Of a DNA stretch of 64,000 nt, positions 45,187 to 56,816 are shown piece by piece (the first letter of the stretch is position 1; the number at the start of each line of letters is the position of its first letter). The stretch is taken from the NCBI GenBank assembly GCA_963920765.1, contig OY987243.1, forward strand, positions 4,836,001 to 4,900,000, written 5' to 3'. Under the pieces are notes generated by a model that made no database searches, was not told where the DNA came from, and saw nothing but the letters and a program-made list of their open reading frames with translations. This DNA comes from Ulota crispa (lineage: Eukaryota; Streptophyta; Bryopsida; Orthotrichales; Orthotrichaceae). Position numbers and translations under genes: made by a program.

Positions 45187-47489
45187 GAAGTTATTCCTGC
45201 CTAGGCTATACATGTGATACTGTGGCTAGGACAAAGGGTTGGAACCCCATAAGGGCGTATAAAGTAAACTATTTTTTTTGGTTTTTTAGGTTGGTTTGAA
45301 TTTGAGGTGGTTCACATGAAAAAACAGGTTTCTTTTTTGGAAATCAATACAATTGTGTTCTTATTCATGATGTTTGTGTAATCGTACCTCCTAAATGCCC
45401 AAAGGAGATTTTCTTGTTTTTGGAAGGCAATTTTGAAGTTTTTGAATTGTTCTTGTAAGATCATTATTGAACACCAAAATAAAATTGTAATGGTAGAATT
45501 TTATGTGTCATGCCTTCTAGATGGCGCTACTCAAAAAATCCATAGTGGCCACATAAATTATAAGATATTTGTGATTGAATGTGAATAGGTATGGAAAATT
45601 TTACTTTTTTTGGAGTTACCCAAATTTTTTAATACATTTCATTTTTTATGTTGCCACTTCACTTCTAAAGTAATTGTTGCCACTTCACTACTCAATGCCT
45701 AATATCAAAATTGCCTTTTCATTCTTGCATTTCAATAATTACCATTTCATTTGCAAATTTTGTTTTTTTAATTTTCTATATACTTGTCACTTTACAGTTT
45801 ACATGCATATAGAAAATGGTACTAAAACTAATTATTCAATTTTCTCTTCAATATGTTGCAAATACTTATAATCGTTGTAGAGTATTCATGTTACACTACT
45901 TGTAACTAAAAATGTTGCATTACTCAAAAATCTACTTTCACTAGTTTGTCTTTCAAAACTGGATTAAAGGAGATTTTTAATGTTTTTAGTTTAAAAAAAT
46001 AATAGAAGCTTTACATGTCAAAAGCTAGTTTCATTGAAATAAATTGTAATATTAAATATTCATAGTATCTACAGATAGGCCAAAATTTCTATTGAAGTTG
46101 CATATCCATTAATAAGATTTGGTTCATTTTAAGAGACATTTCTTACATATTTTTGAAGTGTTTTCTAGACATTTTAATTTTATTTCTCAAAATTTTACTA
46201 TTTTTTATTCAATATTATGTAATTACTCCATGAGTTTTGTTTTAGGATGTTCTGTAAGATTCTTTTAAGTTTTTTTTAAAACTATTCTTCAATTGTTTCT
46301 TCAAGCTTTAATTCTACAACTAGTCCTTGAATTGCCATTGGATATTTCACGATTATCCTTGGAAATTTGAGTGTTCTATATTCAAAACCATTTTGGATAA
46401 TTTCCATCTTTTTATAAGGAAAAAGAATTCAAACTGGTTGATGTAAATGCATCAAAATAAACAATGCAACAAATTTATTAATAAATTCTATAATAAAGGT
46501 GCTAAAATACTCACTAAAATGTTGATCACTAATTTTGAAATATGCCTATATTGGATTTCTTAAAAAATTCTCATTCTACTATATGTTGTATTTCTATTTA
46601 TAAGTTTGAACCTTCTGTATAAAAATGTAGAATTCAATGAAAACAATGTGCCATGATAAAATTTTAGTTTTAATACCAATCAAGAACACTAAACATGCCT
46701 ATCAAATCATCTTGTGTGCTTTTGAATAATTTATTATTTAAGCTTTTGAATTGTAATGCTTCTTTGTTATTCAAACAAAAATATAGTTGGAACGGCATGA
46801 ATCAAAGTTGAATTTCATGAAAAGAAACAATGTAATAGAATGCGACTTCTATTATCAAAGTGCCAAATATGCTATTGAAGTGTCACCTCTTCTTTGAAAT
46901 CTATTAAAAGAATTGGTCCTTAAATTTTTTATTTTGTTTGAAGTTTTTTATTTACTATATTGATCGGAAGTATATTGATTGGAAGTGAAGGTTGAAATTA
47001 CTGCATGAGCCCTGAGATAAAGAAATGCCAAATTGGACGACGAAAGTGTCAAACATGCCTATACGGAACTTTTGAGTTCGAAATACGTTGATTTGTCCTT
47101 TCTACATTTTTTTTTGTTTAAAATATATTTTAGAATTGATTTTTCCTTTTGAGGAGATCTATTTCAATTGAAAACCTTACATACCAAACAATTCATGTAT
47201 AAAAACTAAACAATACAACAAAATGCCAACTCCTCTATCAAAGTGCTAAATATGCCAATTAAATTTACAAACACATTGTTGAAAGTCACTATTATTTAAA
47301 TTCCTTAAATGCTCTTTCTTGGTCTTCCTTATTGATTTTTTTCTTCTTCCTTTCTTTTAGGATTTTAAAATTGCAATAACAAATCATGAGTCCAATGGTG
47401 GCAATAGCACTTTTCAAACTTGAATGCATATCAATCTCAAAGATTTGTGTTTTTAGATTTCAATAGTTTATTAATGATTTGTTGATGAT
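45187..47489. other. AT-rich DNA with a solitary TTAA-element end
   Basis: Around 45388 'acctcctaaatgcccaaagg' looks like a lone end of the TTAA family without a partner. From about 46440 to 47230, diverged blocks recur ('caaagtgc.aaatatgc', 'aaacaatgcaacaaa'), which suggests an old large-period tandem duplication. No genes. Confidence 0.5.
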
Positions 47490-47748
47490 AATGCCATATT
47501 AGGTAAATTGAGAAAAACAAAGGTAATATTTGTATTCCACCTCAATCCAAAATAGTCACCTCAAACCAGATTCAAAAGTACCATATTCAATTTGAGCCAC
47601 TAAGATTTTTTCTCTCACAAATTCCTCCTTTTAGGTAAGGGCACGTGTACCCAAAAAAAAACTTTAGAGCTCAGTTTGGGGTGATTACCCCAAACTTGCA
47701 AAAGTCCCAAAATGAATGTTTTGACCCAAATTACTTAATATGGTGTTT
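47490..47748 (+). mobile_element. 'AGGTAAATTGGGAAAAA' family MITE, copy 2
   Basis: Left 'atgccatattaggtaaattg'; right 'aaattacttaatatggtgtt'. The interior ('tgagccactaagattttttc', then 'gggcacgtgtacc') appears in reverse orientation in the next copy. About 258 bp. Confidence 0.83.
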
Positions 47749-47913
47749 GATGCGCTATGATCCTTAGAATTTGGAATCAATAATGATGGTGGTCACATCA
47801 ATGATTGTATAAAAATTGAAGCACCACCATAATGCCACCCATCCTCTCTCACTAGACATGTTTAATCATGATAATAATAACTCAAAATATTATAATAAAT
47901 AGTATAGAGCCAA

Positions 47914-48170
47914 AACACCATATTAGGTAAATTGGGAAAAAGATACAATTTGGGACTTTTAGACTAGCTTTCAAAAGTTTGAGGTGATCTCCTCAAACTG
48001 AACTCAGCTTTTTTTTTGCACACGTGTCCTCACGTGAGAGGAGAGATTTGCAAGGGAAAAAATCTTAGTGGCTCAAATTGAATTTGATACCTTCAGATCT
48101 AACTTTTTGGGTTTGGGAGGGAAAACAAAGTGGGACACCCTTTTTCCCCCATTTACCGAATATGATGTTC
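47914..48170 (-). mobile_element. 'AGGTAAATTGGGAAAAA' family MITE, copy 3 (inverted)
   Basis: Left 'aacaccatattaggtaaatt'; right 'catttaccgaatatgatgtt'. The interior is the reverse complement of copy 2, so the two elements form an inverted pair separated by about 165 bp. The right half contains a short open frame with no family resemblance. Confidence 0.83.
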
Positions 48171-48373
48171 CAAGTGCTTTGCGCAAGTTGGATGTACCTG
48201 ACAATAGTAGATGAACGCTCACCCTTTATCCTTACAACCTACCCCAAAGTTCTAGAAGGTTCTAGAAAAGGGCACAAAGGGAGGGAGCTTTCATTTAGTA
48301 ATATATATAGATAATGGCTCTAAATATTAAGATAACAATGGTTGTAAATATTATGATAACAACAACTCTATTA

Positions 48374-48495
48374 TAGGTACATTCACACTTGGTGTTAAAA
48401 AAAGTATTAACAATATGAAGGTAATCTAAAAGTGCGTCCAAATACATCTAATTTTCCTCTGCTAATACCCTCCTAACACCAAGTGTGAATGCATC
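48374..48495. mobile_element. ~122-bp MITE with TTA flanks
   Basis: TTA-TAGGTACATTCACACTTGG at the left and CCAAGTGTGAATGCATC-TTA at the right. Inverted ends of about 22 bp plus a TTA on each side fit a tiny Tourist/Harbinger-type element. Confidence 0.78.
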
Positions 48496-49369
48496 TTAAG
48501 TGATGGTTAATTATCCATACTACATTGGCCCCTTGTGAATAAATGATACATCAAATAATGGAATTACTATAGTATAGAGATTTAAGCGTACCTATCTTTA
48601 TGAACTTTAGAAAAGGTGACACTTTAGCAAACAATCCTATGTTGTGTTGAACACACAAGAAGGTGGCATTCAAGAAAGTAAAAAAAACTCCAGCTTTTTA
48701 AGTTCCTTTTAATAATCAAGTTCATGTCTTGGAAAAATTGATTCTTTTTTTGCAAATGTTTAGGTTTTCATATGTGAAAACATTAACAAGCCAGCATAAT
48801 AAGCTGAAGACTCTTTGCATACAGCATACCAATCCTTTTTTATATATTTGATTGTTATGAGTGGCTTAGGTGAGGTCTACTACTTTTACAAAATACTTAG
48901 CAACAATTACTTTGTTTTTTTCACAAAATCTCTTTAGCTTAGTACCAATATTTCCAACCTATCCTATTCAAATTTCACTGAGCATCATTTCCTTGAAAAA
49001 TATGCAAAGTTACAAATATGATATTGTTACAACTGTTGGGTTGTTTTGTTTGATGGTTGCCTAATTTTCTGATGTTTTGGTATCTGCTCGATATATGTTT
49101 TAGTATCTCAGTTTTTGGGTTTTCAAATTTTGTTTTGACTTCTTGATTTTTGAGTTTTTTTTTGTATTTTGGTGTATTAGTTTTTTGGATTTAGGTTTAT
49201 TTTTCCTTCAATTTTAAATTTATGTTCTTTGGTACTGGTTTATTTGTTCTTTACTAGCGATTGACACTTGCTACTCTAGGAATTCATCATTAGAATTTGT
49301 TTAGGACTTTGTATGTTAGATAGAATGTCAAGTGGAAATTTTCAGTAAGTTTTTAAATTGTATCTATGT

Positions 49370-49620
49370 GATAATATCATAGACATTGGATATATGATAT
49401 TACATAGGTTGGGATGTGATATTATAGAGGGCCTTGTGACTTTGGTAGGATGACATCATAAAGAGTGGAGATGTGATATTATAGAGAGTGGGAATGTGAT
49501 ATTACAGAAGGCGTTGTGATTTTGGTAAGATGTCATCATAGAGAGTGGAGATGTGATATTACAAAGAGTGAGAATGTGGTATTACAAAGGGCCTTGTAGT
49601 TTGATTAGCGGTTTGAGCTT
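49370..49620. repeat. Tandem 'GATGTGATATTACAAAG' repeats
   Basis: A unit of about 95 bp ('gatgtgatattatagag', '...ccttgtgactttggtagga', '...catcataaagagtggagat') is repeated two to three times. Shorter copies of the same motif occur at 49870-49905, 51900-52070 and 54010-54150, so the repeat is dispersed. Non-coding. Confidence 0.75.
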
Positions 49621-50017
49621 GCTATGCTACACACTCACCATTAAAATGTATGTAACAAAGGTTTCAAATCATTTGGTAATAATAGAAAAGTGAAATTGAG
49701 AAAGTCCAAAGCTTTCTAGAATCACAAAACTTCAAAAGAAATGAAGTGTGAATCAAAGAGAATCAATAAAATAGCAACCTCCATAACATCACTTTGTGCG
49801 TTCTCTCTCTCTAATATCACCTCAACTTTAACATCTATCTGATCATTTTCTATAAAATCACAGAGACTAAAGATGTGATATTACAAAGGGTCTTGTGATT
49901 TTAGTAATATGGTTATTTCTGGTTTTTGTTGTTCTTTGGTTACTAGACTTTTAATTATTGGTTTTATTTTATTTTTTGGTTCTTAGATTTCAGGTTTGGT
50001 AGTGTTTAGTTACATTA

Positions 50018-50343
50018 GGGGCTTCAAACATCAAAATTTTGAGGTGACTCACGTTGCAATTCACCTTGGTGAATTCACTAGTGCGTAGTAAGGTGAGTCA
50101 CCTTTGGAATTCACTCCTAATGTGATTCACGATAGGAGTGAATTTTAGAAACTTGCTTTTGCGTGGCTCATCCTCACGGGTGTCTCAAATGCTGATGAGA
50201 CCCCCAATTTGTGCACAAAACCCTCATCACAAACTCACGGGTGTCTCAGACTTTGGACATGCAAGTGAATGAAAATAATTCACTAGTGAGCTGGGACATG
50301 TGAGGTGAGAAACTCTTAGACCAGATTTTATGTTTGAAGCCCC
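50018..50343. mobile_element. ~326-bp MITE with GGGGCTTCAAACA ends
   Basis: TTA-GGGGCTTCAAACATC at the left and ATGTTTGAAGCCCC at the right. The interior includes 'gtgaattcactagtg' and 'tcacgggtgtctcaga', both recurring in the adjacent element. The ends suggest Tourist/Harbinger, but the right TTA is displaced by three bases. Confidence 0.78.
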
Positions 50344-50349
50344 CTATTA

Positions 50350-50662
50350 GGAGGCTTCAAACAACAATTTTTTTAGGTAATTCAAGTTGCGATTCACCTC
50401 TGTGAATTCACTAGTGAACTGTGAGGTGACTCACCTATGGACTTCACTCCTAAGGTGATTCACGTGAGGAGTGAACTTCAAAGACTCACTTTCATGGCTT
50501 TGCGGGGCTCGTTCACCTGCCGTCCTCAAACCTCAAAACTTCTTTTGCACAAACTTCTGCAAACTCACGGATGTCTTAGACTTTGCGCGTGCAAGAGAAC
50601 AAAAAAAACTCACTAGTGAGCAGAGATCTTGTGAGGTGAGAAGTTAGGCCCGATTCAAACTA
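50350..50662. mobile_element. Second, diverged copy of the GGGGCTTCAAACA element, in tandem
   Basis: Starts TTA-GGAGGCTTCAAACAAC and ends near 'taggcccgattcaaacta'. It shares the order of internal blocks with 50018-50343 ('gtgaattcactagtg', 'cactcctaaggtgattcacg', 'gtgaggtgagaa'). The two copies sit head to tail only a few bases apart. Confidence 0.78.
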
Positions 50663-50952
50663 GCGACCGACCAAAAATTTCTCAAATGTGATTGGTTGAA
50701 ATTTGGGTTTCGACCGTTGCTGGGTTTAGACAGAGGGTTTGTCCGTTACTTTTACATCCATCTTCACCACCTTGGGGACCACCATATATAGACACGTCAG
50801 CAGCCAAGATAGCAAAGATTTGAGGCTTGCTCCAAAGGTGGTACCAAACTTGATCAGTAGAGGCACACTCTTGGATGACACATAATTACACGGAAAGTTT
50901 CTATTAGGCAAAACACCAAACGTGGTGCCAATTTCAGTCTCTCAACCAGTCG

Positions 50953-51683
50953 CTACACTAATAATGGTATTTAGTGTTATGGTACCAATAGTGTCACCTG
51001 CAATTTAACTTCACTCACTATAAATTTCAACTAGTTTGCATTTAGAGTTGCCTTCTTTTTGTGCACACCACTCTTTGTTGCCTCCTTCAATCTATGGGAA
51101 CTTTGGGAATGTCATATGGAACTTTGGGAACATCATGGAGAACTTTGGGAACTTCACTGGGAATTGTGGGAACATCATGTGAGAACTTTGGGAACTTTGG
51201 GAACTTTGGGAACATCAGATTATAACATTAAATGAAAATTTAACCTTTTTTTAACAAAAAAAAGTTGTGACATTTTTTAAAGAAATTATAACAACTTTTG
51301 TTTTTTTGTTTTTATTTTTTTGTTTCAGACTTTTGGATTTTTTTGGGTTTTTTGGATATTTTTATCATTTTTCATCATTGAATGGTGACAATGATTTTAA
51401 TGTAATGGACAAACTCAATCCGGCCCAAGTTTGTAGTTTGCGCCAAATAGTTGTTTAAATATTAAGTCACAAATTTAATTTATACTTTGTTTTTGTAATA
51501 AAAATGAACCAATTTCTAACACAAAATGTAAACTTGTAAAAAATATTTACTCCCAAAAATTGCAATAGTTGACAAATGATGTTAGGTTGACATTTAGTGT
51601 TGGTAACATTAAGGGACTTGTTGACATTTAGTGCTGGGGTTTGTAATTAGTGTTGCCAACACTAAATACCATTATCCGTGTAG
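50953..51683. mobile_element. TIR element 'CTACACTAATAATGG', copy B (uninterrupted, 731 bp)
   Basis: Same ends and body as 38398-40364. It carries the intact target of the nested TTAA insertion ('gcaatTTAActtcactcac'). The GGAACTTTG tandem array is shorter here (51097-51219). The open stretch SSLNGDNDFNVMDKLNPAQ is retained with no substitution from copy A, suggesting that the copies are fairly recent. Confidence 0.9.
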
Positions 51684-52079
51684 TTCCTTTGCTGCTTGTT
51701 ATGATTGGACAAGTAAATCTATTGGAAGACTTAGTGAACTGTTTCTACATGGAACCTAAATACTCAGTTCAATTCTCTGCTACAAATTTCATTAAAACTA
51801 GCAATTGTTCTTTTTACCATTAGAATTTTATGAGGATTTTTATATGTTACATAGTATGCAAAATAAAAATCTTGGTAAGTCTTCAAATTGTACCTATATG
51901 ATAATGTGAAAAAGATTGAAGATGTGATATTACAAAGGTGTAAATGTGATATTACAAAGGTCCTTGTGCTTTTTGTAGTACAATGTGATCACAAAGATTA
52001 GATATGTGATATTACAAAGGTTGGTATGTGATGTTACTAAGATCATTGTGATTTTAGTAAAACAATAATTTTATTATCT

Positions 52080-52940
52080 AAGGTAGGAACACCCATAAGC
52101 GTTAGTGTCTCCATAACCGTCACCTTTAAAATCTTGGAAAATCTGTAGAAGTAAATAGATGTAATTACAAGGATGTACAATACCCTAAAGAAAGAGTACA
52201 TAAGTTCCTCTTATGAGATTCAAAGAAGTTTGTACTGTAAATAAATGATTTTTTGGCAAAATAAACATACCCTCATGTTTAAAGGAACAAACTTAATCAC
52301 TATGTATGAGTCAAATAACAAAAACTAATTTCCATAAAGAAATATACATTTTACTAAATTTGGTCATGATCACCCTAACATTAAAATCTCTATAGAGGGA
52401 ATTTGAATTTTTTGGAAATGTTTGTTTGAAAGGAAGATGTGCATATGGATGTCTCCTACATATCCATGCAATCAAATCTCAAAAATTCATCACCAATTTT
52501 TTTTAATCAACTTTCTTGTAAAACCATGATTTAGACACAAAAAAAATTACTATAAATAGGATTTTGGATTTACATAACTGAAATTTGGTATGCTTGATTA
52601 TGATTGCACAAGGATCACATACAAAAAAATCTGAGAATAAAATGCCAATTACATTCTTTGTTATACCAACTTTTTTGAATGCCATGAGAGGGACTTATGT
52701 ACTCTTTCTTTTGGGTACTGTACAACATGTGAACATGAAACCTCAATGTTGGTTATGGGTACAATGGCAGTTTGCTCTTTAAAAATTCACAATTTATTCT
52801 CATAGTATCCAAATAATACATTCAAAAGTACAAACTCATTATTTTTCTGTTGCTAACAAGATCCTACAATTTGCTAGATGTTTATTAACAATCATCATGT
52901 TCAAAATCCTTAAACTAACGCTTATGGGTGTTCCTACCTT
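52080..52940. mobile_element. TIR element 'AAGGTAGG', interrupted copy
   Basis: Both ends carry the same 26-bp inverted repeat, beginning AAGGTAGGAACACCCATAAG, without a mismatch. Its body, minus the insert at 52181-52717, matches the 11081-11451 element in reverse. Length arithmetic agrees: 861 minus 545 plus three 18-bp units is 370, against 371 observed. Confidence 0.92.
52181..52717. mobile_element. 537-bp hAT-like MITE inserted in the AAGGTAGG element
   Basis: Inverted ends TACCCTAAAGAAAGAGTACA and TACCCAAAAGAAAGAGTACA (as read inward), flanked by ATGTACAA and CTGTACAA, an 8-bp duplication with one mismatch. The empty site in the 11-kb relative reads ATGTACAA once. An 8-bp duplication fits hAT. 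The interior is homologous to the hairpin arms at 40781-41571 ('gatgtgcatatggatg', 'aaatctcaaaaattcatcac'). Confidence 0.85.
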
Positions 52941-53356
52941 TTTTCAACCCATTTTCTTGACTTTTCAAATAAATTCGGCCACTCAATCCTAAAATCTCTC
53001 TACTTGGTTGGACCTCTCAAAAAAATTTGACCACTCAATCCCACAACCTCTCTATGTGGTTGGCTATGACGTGAAACACCTTCGATATGTTTAAATAATC
53101 TTCAAAGACACCATACGTTGTTGGAAAAATTACTTATGCAATTTTACAAATTTGACTACTTTGAAAACTCTAAAAATAGGAGCCTATTTTAAGTGCGAAC
53201 CGTATGGGTAAGTATAAAATTCTCCACCAAAACAAGCCCAGGTTGAAAAAGAAGAAGAGAAACTCCTTGGCCCCGTCCTTTTCAGCAGCCACCACTGTTG
53301 CCTTTCTGTGTCCCCTTCCCTGAAACACTAATTTGCTCCCGGCTGCCACAGCTTTA

Positions 53357-53571
53357 GGGCCGTATTCCATTGGGGCCTGGAGGGGTCCAGGTTTGGACGT
53401 CTAGCGTCCAGGTCTTGCAAAAGTTGACTACAGAACTGGATCTTCTGGATAGTTGACTAGAGGTTGCTTTTGAAAATGTACACATCATGGGAATTTTAGA
53501 GTTTTTTTCTTCTTGACCCGTGGGCAACCTAGATGTCTGGTCCAACTCTGGTCCCCAATGGAATCCGGCTC
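53357..53571. mobile_element. Tourist/PIF-Harbinger-like MITE, 215 bp, TTA duplication
   Basis: TTA-GGGCCGTATTCCATTGGGG at the left and CCCCAATGGAATCCGGCTC-TTA at the right. The 19-bp inverted ends and TTA duplication are diagnostic for PIF/Harbinger. It sits within GC-richer DNA (about 53250-53880) that has no recognisable gene. Confidence 0.88.
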
Positions 53572-53923
53572 TTAGTATTGCTGGGTATCCGCAGCTGCTC
53601 TCCCCATTGCTCTTCTCCCTCGCCTTTTCTCTCACAGTTCCTAGCTGCTCCTCCTCCTTACGTCAGGGTGCTGTTGGACAACTCACTTCCTACTTGGTAT
53701 GCATTCTCCCATGGCTGTTCTTGCTTTTGTCCAAGTGCTTGTTCCGCGCTCTTCTCAGGTTTTGCCCGTGTCTTAGTTTGAGCACATTGAAATTGCTTGA
53801 CTTTTGGTGTATGAAGCCGTTAAACACAATAAGGGCCAATTTTCATGGAGGACCGGAATTGGAGTTGCATCCAGGCTGACCTTGGCAGAATCAAGAAAAA
53901 ATCTTGAAATCTTTACGCGGCAT
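53572..53923. other. GC-richer segment without recognised gene
   Basis: The composition and C/T-rich text resemble a plant 5' UTR or a captured gene fragment. Open frames exist on both strands but show no family motif. 53240-53350, across the MITE, has similar composition, so the MITE probably split one segment. Confidence 0.4.
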
Positions 53924-53948
53924 AGGGTTTAGGGTTTTAGGGTTTAAA
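53924..53948. repeat. Short TTTAGGG-like (plant telomere-type) tract
   Basis: About three imperfect TTTAGGG units ('catagggtttagggttttag'). Too short to mean a telomere; such tracts also occur in plant promoters. Confidence 0.5.
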
Positions 53949-55337
53949 GAGTGTGATTGGTATATGTTACAATTTGAAGGTCTTAGGTTTTGACAACAAG
54001 AATTGGAGGCAATATGTGATATTACAAAGGTGTAGATGTGATATTACATAGGTCCTTGTGATTTTAGCAGTATGGTGTCACAAACATTGAAGATGTGATG
54101 TTACAGATTTCATATGTGATATTATGGGGGGCATTGTGATTTTAGTAGTATTATAAGGGGTTTCAAAGTTGATAAAGAACCTTGAGGTTCCTTTATTAAA
54201 ATCAAAAGTTTTTCTAGAGAAAAAATAGTAAGGTAACCTTCCCCATATCCAAGCGGTCCCCAAAACCGATCCTTACTTTTGAGGTTTTCACCACTCAATG
54301 TGAACCCAAAGTGGAGTAGTGAATGCCACTTGCATAAGCAAATCCCGCCACATGTCAATTTAGAAATTAGTTTGGAAGGGTTTGGATTGGGACCATCAAG
54401 TTTATGTATAGGAACATATCCGAGCAATTTCAAGGGTAGTTTAGAGTTACTTTTAGGGACCCCTATGAGCTATAACTTTGCCCTTTAATAAAAAACATTC
54501 TACAATACTTTTTTCCACAAAAACAAAGTTTCATGATAGCTTGTTGAAAGACTATCCCTCCGGATTTTTTTCCTGAATTTTCCAATACCTGAAGAACCCG
54601 AAACCCTTAAACGCTCGGATATGAGTAATTGAGTAAGGTCACCTTACTTTTCATACAAATGCATATTTTGCTGTCGGAACCAAAAAGTAAGCTTACAGAA
54701 AACTTCAATATCTCCATGAGCTTACTCTAAGAATATGATAGAAAAAATAAGAAAGCACTATGACTTCAACGTCTCCATGAGCTTACTCTGAGAATGTGAT
54801 AGGAAAGGTAAGAAGTAAAGCACTATGTCAAAATAAAATATTTATACACCTGATTCTACCTGTGAAAAAGGTAATGAAAGCGGAGAAAACAATGTTTGAC
54901 AGAGAGGTCGGATATTTTCGTGCCCTCTTTACAGTGGAGAGAGCAAAATTTCAGTTGAAAACTATATATAGAAATAAAAAATTCCAAAGAATGTCACTTT
55001 CTATTGAAAGCAAAATTTCAGTTGGAAACTACAGAAATAAAAAAGATCAACGTGTTACTTTATATTGGACATTTTAGTCAAAGGGACGAAGAAAAGAGAA
55101 AAAAATGAGGTAGAAAATGCTTTTGTTATCTATGATATTAAAAGTGCACAATATTCGAGTCCCTTATAATTGCATTGGGCATATGGGCCCAATAAAAAAG
55201 GCAGGTTTGATTAAAATTTCAACGATCATTTGATCAAAATGCTCATAGTCAATTAATTTTTTTAAAACTTCTTGAAAGGATGTTCTTTGTAATAGTTGAA
55301 ATCTAACACCATTACTACTCATTCCCACCTCTCATCC

Positions 55338-55692
55338 TTAACCCCTAAAGCCCCAAAGTCCCCTCGGGGGACTTTCAGGATTTTGGGTAGGTTCGTGTGA
55401 GCTCAATTTTTTAGATAATTTTTTGAAATGTTTTATGAGTGTGTAGGAATGTGATAAGGTTTGTGGGATGCAAAAAATTGTGTGATTATGTCACACGGTT
55501 CACAAGTTATGGGTTTTTTTGGCCAAAAGCAATTCGAAGGGCAACTTGGGCAAGGGAAAAAATATTGACTTTGAAGGGGGGAGAGCAAGGAGGGGTTGCC
55601 ACATGTTGCTTTGGTGGTCGCCATCATTTCTCCTTTCATTTCCAATTAGGAGGTCAGATTGGGCTTTGGGAGCTTCTAAATTTTAGAGTTTT

Positions 55693-55727
<35 letters not shown>

Positions 55728-56234
55728 ACATTTGAAGTACATGTTCATCTTCAAACACACCATTTTGATTTTCCATATCTAAAAACATGTGATGGGAAAC
55801 TTCACTCAAAAATGTCATAGTGTATTTGCAAAACTTGTCATATAGTGGCATTGCAACATTTTTTAGGATGTGTTAAGTGTCTTTGATTGCCTTGAAAATT
55901 GGTGTACAAAGGTCTAACTTGATTACCTATAAGACAAAATTACATCTTCAAGGTCTATAGTGCAAAAAAAATCAGCAAATGTCAGTCAAAGCCATCTGAA
56001 ATTTTTGGGCACAATGGATAAAAAAAAACTTGTCCCTTCAAATGCTCATAACTTTCAATTGGTATAGCCAAATGTCATGAAATTTTTACCACTTCTTTTT
56101 CTACAAGTGCATTACAAGATCCTATGGTTGGATTTCCAAGAACATCATTTTGTTGAAAATTTTAATGAACACAGCAATAAGGGCAGTTTTGAGTGATTTT
56201 TGGCAGAAAATGACCTTGGTAGTTTAGGGGTTAA
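55338..56234. mobile_element. TTAA-bounded piggyBac-type MITE, 897 bp
   Basis: TTAA-CCCCTAAAGCCCC at the left and GGTAGTTTAGGGG-TTAA at the right. It shares the right-end block 'gatcctatggttggatttcc' and 'ggcagttttgagtgattttt' with the 58950-59878 element. A run of about 30 T (55697-55726) interrupts its left half. Frames around the T-run are artefacts. Confidence 0.9.
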
Positions 56235-56816
56235 TTGACAAAAAATGTCTACTTCAGAATTGTTTTCCTCAACTTGTTCATGCATCATTGACATATAAAA
56301 TATTGAGTATATTTTGACATTTTTTTTTCTTATATTTTGGAGCATTAGAAGGGTGCTTACAAAATGGTGAGTTTTCTTTGAAGAATAGAGTTTGAGCTAG
56401 AATTCACCTTGGATGACTTACATACATCCACAATTCCAAATTGTTTCTTCTCAAGTGCATTTTTCAAATCTTAATGAATTTGATTTTGATAGTGTTATAT
56501 TTTGCCTCTTGGCTTTCTTTATTATAATCAATCCAAACTGCGGAAATTAGAGAAGCAATTGTCATGAAGGGAACATGTGAAGATTAAAGCAATGGAGGTC
56601 AAGGAGAATGAGGCTATTCTAAGTTGCAACAATAGAGATACTTATAAGTGAAAATTTGCTTACACTAAAGAAAAGTGGACAACCATCAACTACCAAGATA
56701 AAGAGAGGTATTGCAACAAAGAAGAGAAGAACATCAAAAAAGACAACCATGAAAACAACAAAAAATTATGGTAAATTCGGAAGAAGATTTAAATTTTCAA
56801 GAAGAATGGTCTACTC

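Noticed and set aside
53924..53948. Interstitial telomere
   Set aside because: Only about three imperfect TTTAGGG units; too short and too common in plant DNA to infer a former chromosome end.
54144..54615. Possible TTAA element between 'ataaggggtttc' and 'gaaacccttaaacg'
   Set aside because: Ends are inverted-like, but TTAA is absent on both sides and the inner sequence shares nothing with other members.
55654..55851. Lysine-run frame on the minus strand
   Set aside because: Caused by the ~30-bp poly-T tract inside the 55338-56234 element.
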